Source of the DNA: DASYUM01 sp036001225
GTDB lineage: Bacteria; Methylomirabilota; Methylomirabilia; Rokubacteriales; DASRDR01
Reading direction: 5' to 3'
Length of the DNA: 9,696 bases
Assembly: GCA_036001225.1 (NCBI GenBank)
Contig: DASYUM010000117.1
Coordinates: 1-9,696 of the forward strand
Of this stretch, positions 1-5,797 are shown piece after piece (position 1 is the first letter of the stretch; each line of letters opens with the position of its first letter). The notes beneath the pieces were generated by a model, which ran no database searches, had not been told where the DNA came from, and saw only the letters and a program-made list of their open reading frames with translations. Position numbers and translations under genes: made by a program.

Positions 1-326
1 GCCGCCGCATCCGTCAGCCGCGTCACCGTGCACCCAAACGTCGGGTCCACGTAGCTCTGCCCCCGCCCCGGCGGCGTCAGCCCCGGCAGCGCCCGGGCCA
101 GCCCGTCCGTCACCGCCCCGCACCCGGGAATCTGCGCGCTCACTACTCCGATCCCCCCCGCCAGCGCCCAGGCCAGCAGCCCTCCGCAGACGATCGCCGC
201 CCGTACCCGCGGGGGAGGGAAGGGTTGCGCCATCCCGCCGCGGCGGAGCAGAGCCGCGACGACCACGGAGAACAGGATGCGCATGAACCGCGTGCTCACA
301 GCCGATGGTCGCCCTGGCCAGGCCAT
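1..326 (-). CDS. Exported protein of unknown function, 5' part only (runs off left edge)
   Basis: Reading leftward, an open frame continues past base 1, so only the N-terminus is present. The first in-frame ATG is at 326, with GGAGG five bases upstream. Other in-frame starts are GTG 299, ATG 284 and ATG 233. From ATG 233 the protein has a textbook signal peptide: a basic RVR stretch, a hydrophobic core with GGLLAWALAGGIGVV, and a likely cleavage after V-S-A at residue 33. The mature part begins QIPGCGAVTDG and reaches SYVDPTFGCTVTRLTD at the window edge. A 'DP.FG..V.RLTD' opening resembles, from memory, the start of secreted beta-propeller (WD40/TolB-like) proteins, but too little is visible to assign a fold. 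The ATG-326 form would put a second hydrophobic stretch (MRILFSVVVAALL) before the signal peptide, so the true start is uncertain. The existence of the gene is fairly likely; its function is unknown. Confidence 0.55.
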   Translation of the reverse strand, partial: MAWPGRPSAVSTRFMRILFSVVVAALLRRGGMAQPFPPPRVRAAIVCGGLLAWALAGGIGVVSAQIPGCGAVTDGLARALPGLTPPGRGQSYVDPTFGCTVTRLTDAA

Positions 327-854
327 CGCAGCCTCCCTCAGGCGCAGGCCTCCCGCATTCCCGGAAAGCCCACACCCGCCTGCGTCGCCGTCATGCGAAG
401 CGCGTGACCGCGACGGCCAGCCAGAGCAGGTTCGGTGCCGTTCGTCTCACCGGTCAAGAAACAGCCGAGGGAGCGATGCCGGCGCGTCTAAGCGAGTGAA
501 AGCGCAGAGGTCTCGTCTGGGAATCGGGAGTGCGCGGAGTCCCGGAGCATGTCGCGCGTGCCACGCTGACATCGAAGAGGGACAAAACGGGGAAGTCTCA
601 TATGGGCCGCTCCTGGTCTCGACCGGGCCGCCACACCCCAGGGTGTGACGGCACGGTCACGTCGTTCCCGGCCTCCGGCCGAGACTCGATCTTGCCATCG
701 CCGCTGCCCGTTCGCGGCAATCTTTAGGCCGGCCCGCCCCCTGGGCTCCCTACCTTTGGGGGTGAAATCCGGAGACCGGTGACTGAGCTTGGGGAGCGGG
801 TGATGAAGGGACAGCCCCCCACACGGTCGTCGCCCAGGTCAAGCTCATTCCGAG
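327..854. other. Intergenic region without a convincing gene
   Basis: About 530 bp separate two divergent genes. The short plus-strand frames here are rich in Arg, Ser, Pro and Gly, show no domain and lack good ribosome sites. Visible structures are a perfect 6-bp inverted repeat with a 4-nt loop at 632-647 (CACACC/GGTGTG), a 5-bp hairpin at 700-718 followed by AATCTTT, and a 22-codon frame (803-871) with GGGGAG six bases before its ATG. That frame ends in a GTGA overlap with the next gene. The region should also hold the promoter of the left-edge gene, but I could not pick one out. Confidence 0.5.
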
Positions 855-860
855 TAGAAT
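855..860 (+). promoter_or_regulatory. Candidate -10 box (TAGAAT) of a leaderless promoter
   Basis: TAGAAT matches the TATAAT consensus at five of six positions and stands out in GC-rich sequence. Seven bases separate it from the GTG at 868, so transcription would begin at or beside the start codon. No convincing -35 box lies about 17 bp upstream. The third glycosyltransferase gene has the same layout (TACAAT, seven bases, GTG), which raises confidence in both. Confidence 0.5.
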
Positions 861-867
861 CACTTGC

Positions 868-2490
868 GTGAGTGCCCGGTGGCATCTCGCCCTCCTGGCC
901 GGGCTCGCCATCCCGCTCCTGTTTTTCGGGCTGGGGGCGACCGCGCTCACCGACCGCGACGAGGGGGCCAACGCCGAGGCCGCCCGCGAGATGCTGGAGC
1001 GGCAGTCGCGGATCATCCCCACCCTGAACTACGCCCCCCGGTTCGCCAAGCCGGCGCTGGTCTACTGGCTGATGGCCGGCTTCTACGCCACGCTCGGCGT
1101 GAGCGAGACGGCCGCGCGTCTGCCGTCGGCGCTGGCCACCGCCGGCCTGGTCGGCCTCCAGTACGGCTTCGCCCGCTGGGCCCTGGGCGCGCGGGGTGGG
1201 CTTCGGGCCGCGCTGATCCTCCTGCTGAGCCTGGAGGTGGTCGCCCTCGGCCGCATGGCGCTGACCGATGCCACGCTCGTGCTCTGGACCACGGCGGCCG
1301 GCTTCGCGTTCTTTCGCGCCCACGAGGGTGACCCGCCGCGCGGCCGCTGGTACGCGGCGATGGGCGCCGCCATCGGTCTCGGCATGCTGACGAAAGGGCC
1401 GGTGGCCCTGCTCGTCCCGCTCCTCGGCATCCTCGCCTACCTCGTAGTGGCCGGTGGCTGGCGGCGCCTCTGGCGCGAGGCGCGACTGGGCTGGCTGATC
1501 GCCCTCTTCCTGTTGGTCGCCGCCCCCTGGTACGCCGCGATGCTGTGGCAGCACGGGAGCGAGTACGCGGCGCGGGCTCGCGCCCAGACGCTCGGGCGCG
1601 TGTTACGGACCGTGACCGGACCCGGCGGGACGGTCCTCTTCTACGTGCCGGTCGTGCTGATCGGGTTCTTTCCGTGGAGCGCGCTGTTGCCGGGCGCGCT
1701 GGTCACGGCGCTCCGCGGCGCGCGGGCGCGGGTGACGGGCGGGCGGCCGGGCGCGGTCACCGTCTTCGCCGCCGTCTGGATCCTCGCCGGGCTCGCCGTC
1801 TTCTCGCTCTTCCAGAGCCGGCTGCCCCACTACGTGGCCCCGCTGTTCCCGCCGGCCGCCCTCCTCGTGGCCGCGACGTGGCCGAGCCGCGTGCCCGCGC
1901 TGAGCCGGAGCCTGCTCGCCGCCCTCGGGCTGGCGGCCGGGAGCGCGCTGATCGTGGCGCGCCTTCTCGGTACGCGGCTGACCACCCTGCTGGCCCCGGC
2001 CTACCCCGCGGCGTCCGATGCCACGCTGCCGGCCGCCGTCTTCGTCGTGGCCGCCCTCGCCCTCGCCACCGGGGCGGCCGCGATCTTCCGCGACGGCGCC
2101 CGACTCTTCGTCGTGCTCGCGGCCCTGACCGCCGCGCTGCTGGCGGTGGGGTTCCACGTCGCGCTCCCGCAGTTCAGCGATGCCTACGTGGCGCCGGCCG
2201 CGCACCTCGTCCGCCAGGCGGCGGCCGCCGCCCGCCCCTGCGACGAGCTGGTGGTCCTCGGTCCGTACCGCCCGAGCCTCGTCTTCTACGCGCGCCGACC
2301 GGTGACGTTCGCCCGGCTCGCCGACGTGGACGCGCTGGACGGACTCACCCAGCGGTCCGGCCGGCTCTTTCTCCTCGTCCCCCGCGCGGGGCTCGACCGG
2401 CTCCCGCCGGCCCTGGCCGCCCTCGCCTCCGTCGAGGCGCGCGGGGGTTACGTCCTGCTCGCGAGCGCGGGGACGGGCCGTCCCTGCTGA
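868..2490 (+). CDS. ArnT/PMT-like GT-C membrane glycosyltransferase
   Basis: The 540-residue protein is an integral-membrane glycosyltransferase of the ArnT/PMT type (GT39/GT83-like). Such enzymes transfer a sugar from a polyprenyl-phosphate donor on the periplasmic side. After a first membrane segment (about 6-27) comes the luminal motif T-D-R-D-E-G (28-33) followed by AEAAREML. D31 and E32 match the acidic pair used by GT-C enzymes. Other family marks are F-A-K-P (K61), R-M-A-L-T-D (D134) and T-K-G-P (K176). Many hydrophobic helices follow, then a soluble C-terminal domain from about residue 425. The GTG start is chosen because the first helix follows at once and a -10-like TAGAAT sits seven bases upstream; no good Shine-Dalgarno site is seen. 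Its last 43 bases overlap the convergent neighbour. Lipid A aminoarabinose genes are absent, so I do not call it arnT; acceptor and sugar are unknown. Confidence 0.88.
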   Translation: MSARWHLALLAGLAIPLLFFGLGATALTDRDEGANAEAAREMLERQSRIIPTLNYAPRFAKPALVYWLMAGFYATLGVSETAARLPSALATAGLVGLQYGFARWALGARGGLRAALILLLSLEVVALGRMALTDATLVLWTTAAGFAFFRAHEGDPPRGRWYAAMGAAIGLGMLTKGPVALLVPLLGILAYLVVAGGWRRLWREARLGWLIALFLLVAAPWYAAMLWQHGSEYAARARAQTLGRVLRTVTGPGGTVLFYVPVVLIGFFPWSALLPGALVTALRGARARVTGGRPGAVTVFAAVWILAGLAVFSLFQSRLPHYVAPLFPPAALLVAATWPSRVPALSRSLLAALGLAAGSALIVARLLGTRLTTLLAPAYPAASDATLPAAVFVVAALALATGAAAIFRDGARLFVVLAALTAALLAVGFHVALPQFSDAYVAPAAHLVRQAAAAARPCDELVVLGPYRPSLVFYARRPVTFARLADVDALDGLTQRSGRLFLLVPRAGLDRLPPALAALASVEARGGYVLLASAGTGRPC

Positions 2491-3779
2491 GTCGCCGGGG
2501 CCGGCGTCCCGGCCGGCAGGCGCGGGCGGAGCCAGAGGAGGCCGCCGAGGAGCACGAGGGTCGCCAGGGTGACCGTGGAGGTCATCTCCAGGCGCTCGGC
2601 CAGCGGCGCGCCTACCAACCCGTGGGCGGTGAGCCCGCCGAGCACGAAGGCGGCCACCAGGACGCCGCCGGCGACGCGCCGGAGCCGCGACTCGATCGCG
2701 GGCGAGCGCCAGACCGCGAACAGCAGGGTGTTCGGCAGCAGCAGCACCACCAGGTACGCCTTCCAGGACACCGGCCCGAAGAGCGCGGCGACGACGAAGA
2801 CGACGCTCCACTCGCAGAGCCGCGGCCAGCCGTCCGCCGGGCGTGAGCCGAACGCCCGCAGGGCCAGCCCGACGACGACGACGAGCGAGAGCATGACCGC
2901 GATGACCACCAGGGGGTCGCCCGACGCCGGCACCTCGTCGGCGCCGCGGACGCCGAGTGGCGGCAGGCGGTGGCCGAGGAAGCGATCCCACATCGCGAAC
3001 ACCGACTGGTTCATCCGCCCGGCCCCCCAGCCCGCGGCCACCGCCGCCCGCCAGGCGACCACGTAGTCCTGGAAGCGCGTCCAGCCGAACACGAGGATCG
3101 GGCTCGCCGACAGGGCGAGCGTCGTCGCCGCGCCGGCGAGCGCGGCCCGCCAGCGCCGGCGATAGGCGAGATAGGCGACGAAGGCGATCGGCATGACCTT
3201 GATCGCGGCGCCGAACCCGAGCAGCGTCCCGCCGGTCACGGCCCGGCGGGTCTCGACCAGATACAGTCCGCCCAGGGTGAGGGCGAAGAGGACCAGGTTG
3301 ATCTGGAGGTGCTCGAAGTTCGCCAGCACATACCGGCCGGTGACGAGGAGCGGGACGAGCAGCTCCGGCGCCATCGGCGAGAGCCCGGCGCCGTCGGCGG
3401 CGGCCAGCCTCAGCGGGCGTCGGTAGACGAGCCGCGCCAGCAGATCGAGGATCACCACGAGCAGCCCGGCGTTGAGGAGAAGCCAGACGCCGCGGGCCAG
3501 ATACGGGGTGGGCATCGCGAGCAGCGCGAGCGGAACACAGAGGAGGCTGAAGAAGGGCGGCCAGGTGTTGATGCGCGGAGGCGCGTCCAGGTAGATGTGG
3601 CGGCCTTCGAGGACGAGATTGCCCACCAGCAGGTAGCCGGCGAAGTCGCCGGGCCGCCGGATCCACACGACGAAGCCGACGGCGCCCGCCACCAGCAACG
3701 CGCCCAGGACCAGCCGGCGCACGACGGGACGGCCGAGGTAGTCCAGGCCGTGGGCAATCGTGGTGTTCGAGCCGGGCAA
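2448..3779 (-). CDS. GT87/DUF2029 family membrane mannosyltransferase-like protein
   Basis: The 443-residue hydrophobic protein has the layout of the GT87 (DUF2029) family, which includes the mycobacterial mannosyltransferase PimE. These are GT-C enzymes that use polyprenyl-phospho-sugars. Diagnostic features are the first membrane helix (about 22-41), then R-R-P-G-D-F-A-G-Y with D45 in the place of the catalytic aspartate. Next come G-R-H-I-Y (59-63), N-T-W-P-P-F-F (71-77) and later F-G-A-A-I-K-V-M-P. About ten further helices follow, and the tail is Pro/Ala-rich. The start used is TTG 3779. GTG 3722, right at the first helix, is an alternative. A perfect TTGACA lies upstream, and the -10-like GTTAGT ends eight bases before the TTG. 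The gene is convergent with the first glycosyltransferase, overlapping it by 43 bp, and divergent from the third. Sugar and acceptor cannot be inferred. Confidence 0.82.
   Translation of the reverse strand: MPGSNTTIAHGLDYLGRPVVRRLVLGALLVAGAVGFVVWIRRPGDFAGYLLVGNLVLEGRHIYLDAPPRINTWPPFFSLLCVPLALLAMPTPYLARGVWLLLNAGLLVVILDLLARLVYRRPLRLAAADGAGLSPMAPELLVPLLVTGRYVLANFEHLQINLVLFALTLGGLYLVETRRAVTGGTLLGFGAAIKVMPIAFVAYLAYRRRWRAALAGAATTLALSASPILVFGWTRFQDYVVAWRAAVAAGWGAGRMNQSVFAMWDRFLGHRLPPLGVRGADEVPASGDPLVVIAVMLSLVVVVGLALRAFGSRPADGWPRLCEWSVVFVVAALFGPVSWKAYLVVLLLPNTLLFAVWRSPAIESRLRRVAGGVLVAAFVLGGLTAHGLVGAPLAERLEMTSTVTLATLVLLGGLLWLRPRLPAGTPAPATQQGRPVPALASRT
2494..2513 (+). terminator. GC-rich hairpin just after the first glycosyltransferase stop
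   Basis: GCCGGG (2494-2499) pairs with CCCGGC (2508-2513) across an 8-nt loop, three bases after the TGA. A second short stem (GGGACG/CGTCCC, 2470-2484) lies just before the stop. There is no U-tract, and such stems arise easily in this composition, so a role in ending transcription is only possible. Confidence 0.2.
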
Positions 3780-3787
3780 CGCCTGTC

Positions 3788-3815
3788 ACTAACACCGGCG
3801 CCGGCCGGCTGTCAA
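3788..3815 (-). promoter_or_regulatory. Candidate promoter of the GT87 gene
   Basis: On the minus strand a perfect TTGACA (3815-3810) is followed after 16 bp by GTTAGT (3793-3788), which matches TATAAT at only three positions. Eight bases later comes the TTG start at 3779, again giving almost no leader. The -35 box is strong and the -10 box weak. Confidence 0.45.
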
Positions 3816-3840
3816 GCGCGCCGGGGAGAAGCCGTGCGGG

Positions 3841-3846
3841 TACAAT
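3841..3846 (+). promoter_or_regulatory. Candidate -10 box (TACAAT) of a leaderless promoter
   Basis: TACAAT matches the -10 consensus at five of six positions and ends seven bases before the GTG at 3854. The transcript would therefore begin at or near the start codon. No -35 box is seen at the usual distance. The arrangement copies that before the gene at 868. Confidence 0.5.
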
Positions 3847-3853
3847 CGAGGCC

Positions 3854-5485
3854 GTGCGGCCATCTCCGATCGCCGGCGCCATCCTGGTCGGCCTCCTCGG
3901 CCTGGCCCTCTACCTGCCCGGGCTCGGCGCCGAGATCATCCGCCACCCGCTGGAGGCGAAGTACGCGCTGGTAGCTCGCGAGATGCTCGAGGGCGGCCCG
4001 CGCCTGGTGCCCCACGTCTACGGCGAGCTGTTCGCCGACAAGCCGCCCCTCTACTTCTGGGCCACCGCCGCCCTCGGCTGGCTCCGGGGCGGACGGATCG
4101 ACGAGGTCACGGCGCGGCTCCCGGCAGTGGCCGCCGCGGTCGCGACCCTGCTCCTGGTCCACCGACTGGGCACCGACCTCTTCGGCGGGGGAGCCGGGCT
4201 GCTGGCGGGCGTGGTGCTCGCCACCAGCAACCTCTTCTTCTGGTATGCGCGCCAGGGGCACCTCGACCAGTTCCTGACGGCCTTCGTCACGCTGGCCTGC
4301 CTCGGCCTCTGGCGCGCGCTCACGGCCACGACGCCCGCCCAGGCGGCCGCGTGGACGGCGGTCGCCTACGGCGCGATGGGGTTGGGCGTCCTGAGCAAGG
4401 GCCTGATCGGCCTCGTCGTGCCGCTGCTGGCCGGGGCCACCTACTGCCTGGCCACTGGCCGCATCCGCGCCGTCCCTGCCCGGCTCCGGCTGGCGGCCGG
4501 GCTCGGCGTCTTCCTGGTCATCGTCCTCGCCTGGTTCGTGCCGGCGGTGGCCCGCTACGGTCCGGGGTACTTCTACGAGACGGTCGTCCACCAGCACGTC
4601 GTCCGCTACACGCGGACCTGGGCCCACGCCGGACCCTGGTACTACTACTTCGCCGAGTTTCCGGTGGGATTCTTCCCCTGGGTGCTGTTCCTGCCCAGCG
4701 CGATGATCCTCGGCTGGCGCGCGCGCGAGGCGACGCCAACCGGTCGGCCATTCCTGTTTCCCCTGGCCTGGTTCGTCAGCGCCTTCGTCTTCTTCAGCCT
4801 GGCCACGGGCAAGCGGGGGCCGTATCTCTTGCCGCTCTATCCGGCGGCGGCGCTGCTGGTGGGGTGGCTCGGACAGCGGATGCTCACCGGTTTGACCCGA
4901 TCGCGCTGGGTCGGGGTGCCGATCGCGCTGATGAGCGGGGCCGCCGCCTTGCTGGCGGTCGGGCTCCTGGTGGTGCCTCGCCGGTTGATCCCGGGCCGGA
5001 TGGTCCACACGCTGGTCCCGGCCGATCCCGGTCAGCTGGCGGCGGCGGTGGCGCTCCTCCTGGCCGGAGCGGCGACCGTGTGGCTCCTGTGGCGCACCGG
5101 CCATGCTCCCGCGGCCTTCGCCGCGCTGGTCGCGGTCCAGGCGGTGCTCTTGCTCGTCGTGGCTGCCGTGCGCGCCACCCAGTACGAGCGCGAGTTCCCG
5201 GTCCGCGCCTTCGCCGTCCGCGCGCGGGCCGCGGTCCCGGCGGGCCAGCCGGTCTTCTCGCTGTTCGAGGACTACAACAACATCGTCGCCTTCTACCTCG
5301 GGCGGCCCCTCAGGCCGCTGACGAGCTCGGCCGAGCTGCCGCCGGCCGACGTTGCGCCTGTCTTCGCCCTCGTGGAACTGCGGGACCAGCCGTCGCTGGA
5401 TGGCCGGCCGGTCGCCGTGATGGCGGAGGCGACGCTGGAACGGCGGCGGCTGGCCCTCGTCCGTCTCGATCCTCCGCGCCGCTAG
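3854..5485 (+). CDS. ArnT/PMT-like GT-C glycosyltransferase with variant DE motif
   Basis: The 543-residue protein is a second ArnT/PMT-type membrane glycosyltransferase, expected to use a polyprenyl-phosphate-linked sugar outside the inner membrane. A membrane segment (about 6-25) leads into I-R-H-P-L-E-A-K-Y and VAREML. The acidic pair of the first luminal loop is here L33-E34, so the first acid is lost while the Glu is kept. Other marks are intact: A-D-K-P-P-L-Y-F-W (62-69), R-Q-G-H-L-D (D138) and L-S-K-G-L (K182). A long luminal loop with H-Q-H-V-V and P-W-Y-Y-Y follows, then several more helices and a soluble tail from about 440. The GTG start has no Shine-Dalgarno site but a -10-like TACAAT seven bases before it. 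The gene is not a close copy of the one at 868, though both share fold and motif order. Donor and acceptor are unknown. Confidence 0.87.
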   Translation: MRPSPIAGAILVGLLGLALYLPGLGAEIIRHPLEAKYALVAREMLEGGPRLVPHVYGELFADKPPLYFWATAALGWLRGGRIDEVTARLPAVAAAVATLLLVHRLGTDLFGGGAGLLAGVVLATSNLFFWYARQGHLDQFLTAFVTLACLGLWRALTATTPAQAAAWTAVAYGAMGLGVLSKGLIGLVVPLLAGATYCLATGRIRAVPARLRLAAGLGVFLVIVLAWFVPAVARYGPGYFYETVVHQHVVRYTRTWAHAGPWYYYFAEFPVGFFPWVLFLPSAMILGWRAREATPTGRPFLFPLAWFVSAFVFFSLATGKRGPYLLPLYPAAALLVGWLGQRMLTGLTRSRWVGVPIALMSGAAALLAVGLLVVPRRLIPGRMVHTLVPADPGQLAAAVALLLAGAATVWLLWRTGHAPAAFAALVAVQAVLLLVVAAVRATQYEREFPVRAFAVRARAAVPAGQPVFSLFEDYNNIVAFYLGRPLRPLTSSAELPPADVAPVFALVELRDQPSLDGRPVAVMAEATLERRRLALVRLDPPRR

Positions 5486-5494
5486 ATCGGTGGC

Positions 5495-5527
5495 ACAGGC
5501 CTTGCGCCGGGGCCGGGCGGGGCCTGT
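5495..5527 (+). terminator. Hairpin ten bases after the third glycosyltransferase
   Basis: ACAGGCC (5495-5501) pairs with GGCCTGT (5521-5527), and an inner CGCC/GGCG helix can extend the fold. The place, just past the TAG, fits a transcript end, but no U-tract follows. Call it a weak candidate. Confidence 0.3.
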
Positions 5528-5725
5528 CGCGGCGAACAGCCCGCCCGCGTCCTCGCGGACAGACTTGGCGATTGATGCGCCCGTTCGCCGCGCCACCCGC
5601 CCGGCGGGCAAGCCTCGTGCCGCGGGCCGTCTCCCCGGCTCCGCGCCTCCGACGATGTAGGAACCTGTCGGACTAACCGCGCGCACCGTGACGCCACACG
5701 ACGCGCGTCTGGTGGTCCGCTTCGA

Positions 5726-5751
5726 GCGGCGGCTTTGCCGCCGCAATTTTT
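5726..5751 (+). terminator. Rho-independent-type terminator, plus strand
   Basis: GCGGCGGC and GCCGCCGC form a perfect 8-bp stem with a TTT loop, followed by AATTTTT. This is the only stem in the window with a real U-tract. It would stop plus-strand transcripts coming from the glycosyltransferase gene 240 bp upstream, before they run into the convergent operon. Confidence 0.55.
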
Positions 5752-5764
5752 CCTGGGGGAGGTC

Positions 5765-5793
5765 TCGGAGGGGGCCGCAGAGGCCCCCTCCGA
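5765..5793 (-). terminator. Strong hairpin just past the MFS gene
   Basis: A perfect 12-bp stem with a 5-nt loop begins four bases after the TAA of the MFS gene. On the minus strand it is followed by a purine-rich stretch and not by a U-tract. It may therefore act as a 3'-end stabiliser or a factor-dependent stop more than as a classic intrinsic terminator. Confidence 0.45.
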
Positions 5794-5797
5794 AGTC

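Larger units (their letters stand above)
5711..5793 (+). repeat. Two-hairpin intergenic repeat, copy 1
   Basis: The unit begins GGTGGTCCGC and continues into a perfect 8-bp hairpin (5726-5744, loop TTT) with tail AATTTTT. After a short spacer containing CTCGG comes a perfect 12-bp hairpin (5765-5793, loop GCAGA). A second copy with the same order of parts lies at 9595-9673. The first 41 bases of the two copies align without gaps at 32 positions. Two pairs of the first stem are exchanged (G-C for C-G and C-G for G-C), so pairing is kept while sequence changes. This points to a dispersed structured element. Confidence 0.65.
5486..5797. other. Convergent intergenic region carrying hairpins
   Basis: These 312 bp lie between the tails of the plus-strand glycosyltransferase and the minus-strand MFS gene. 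No gene is credible here. The region contains a hairpin just after the glycosyltransferase stop, about 180 bp with nothing recognisable, and then the two-hairpin repeat at 5711-5793 that abuts the MFS stop codon. Confidence 0.7.

Noticed and set aside
632..647. Inverted repeat CACACC-CCAG-GGTGTG as a possible operator
   Set aside because: A single 6-bp perfect stem in a GC-rich gap is expected by chance, it is over 200 bp from the nearest candidate start on the plus strand, and no regulator gene is nearby.
225..727. Several short plus-strand frames in the first gap
   Set aside because: No ribosome sites worth the name, no domains, mutually overlapping, and composition like random GC-rich sequence. 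Part of them is antisense to the better supported left-edge gene.
752..830. Purine-rich leader before the first glycosyltransferase as a riboswitch
   Set aside because: Short phrases recalled TPP or cobalamin elements, but the conserved core sequences and helices of those classes are not present.
868..2490. Naming the first glycosyltransferase arnT (lipid A aminoarabinose transferase)
   Set aside because: Only the general family motifs are present; no arn genes are nearby, and this superfamily has many different donors and acceptors.
1603..3882. Very long minus-strand open frame (759 codons) across two genes
   Set aside because: It is rich in Arg, Pro, Gly and Ala without any domain. It runs antisense to the first glycosyltransferase and in another frame of the GT87 gene, which both have clear family motifs. 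High GC makes stop codons rare in such frames.
3812..5746. Minus-strand open frame of 644 codons opposite the third glycosyltransferase
   Set aside because: Repetitive Gln, Glu, Arg and Gly composition typical of antisense reading of GC-rich coding DNA; the plus strand encodes a recognisable membrane enzyme.
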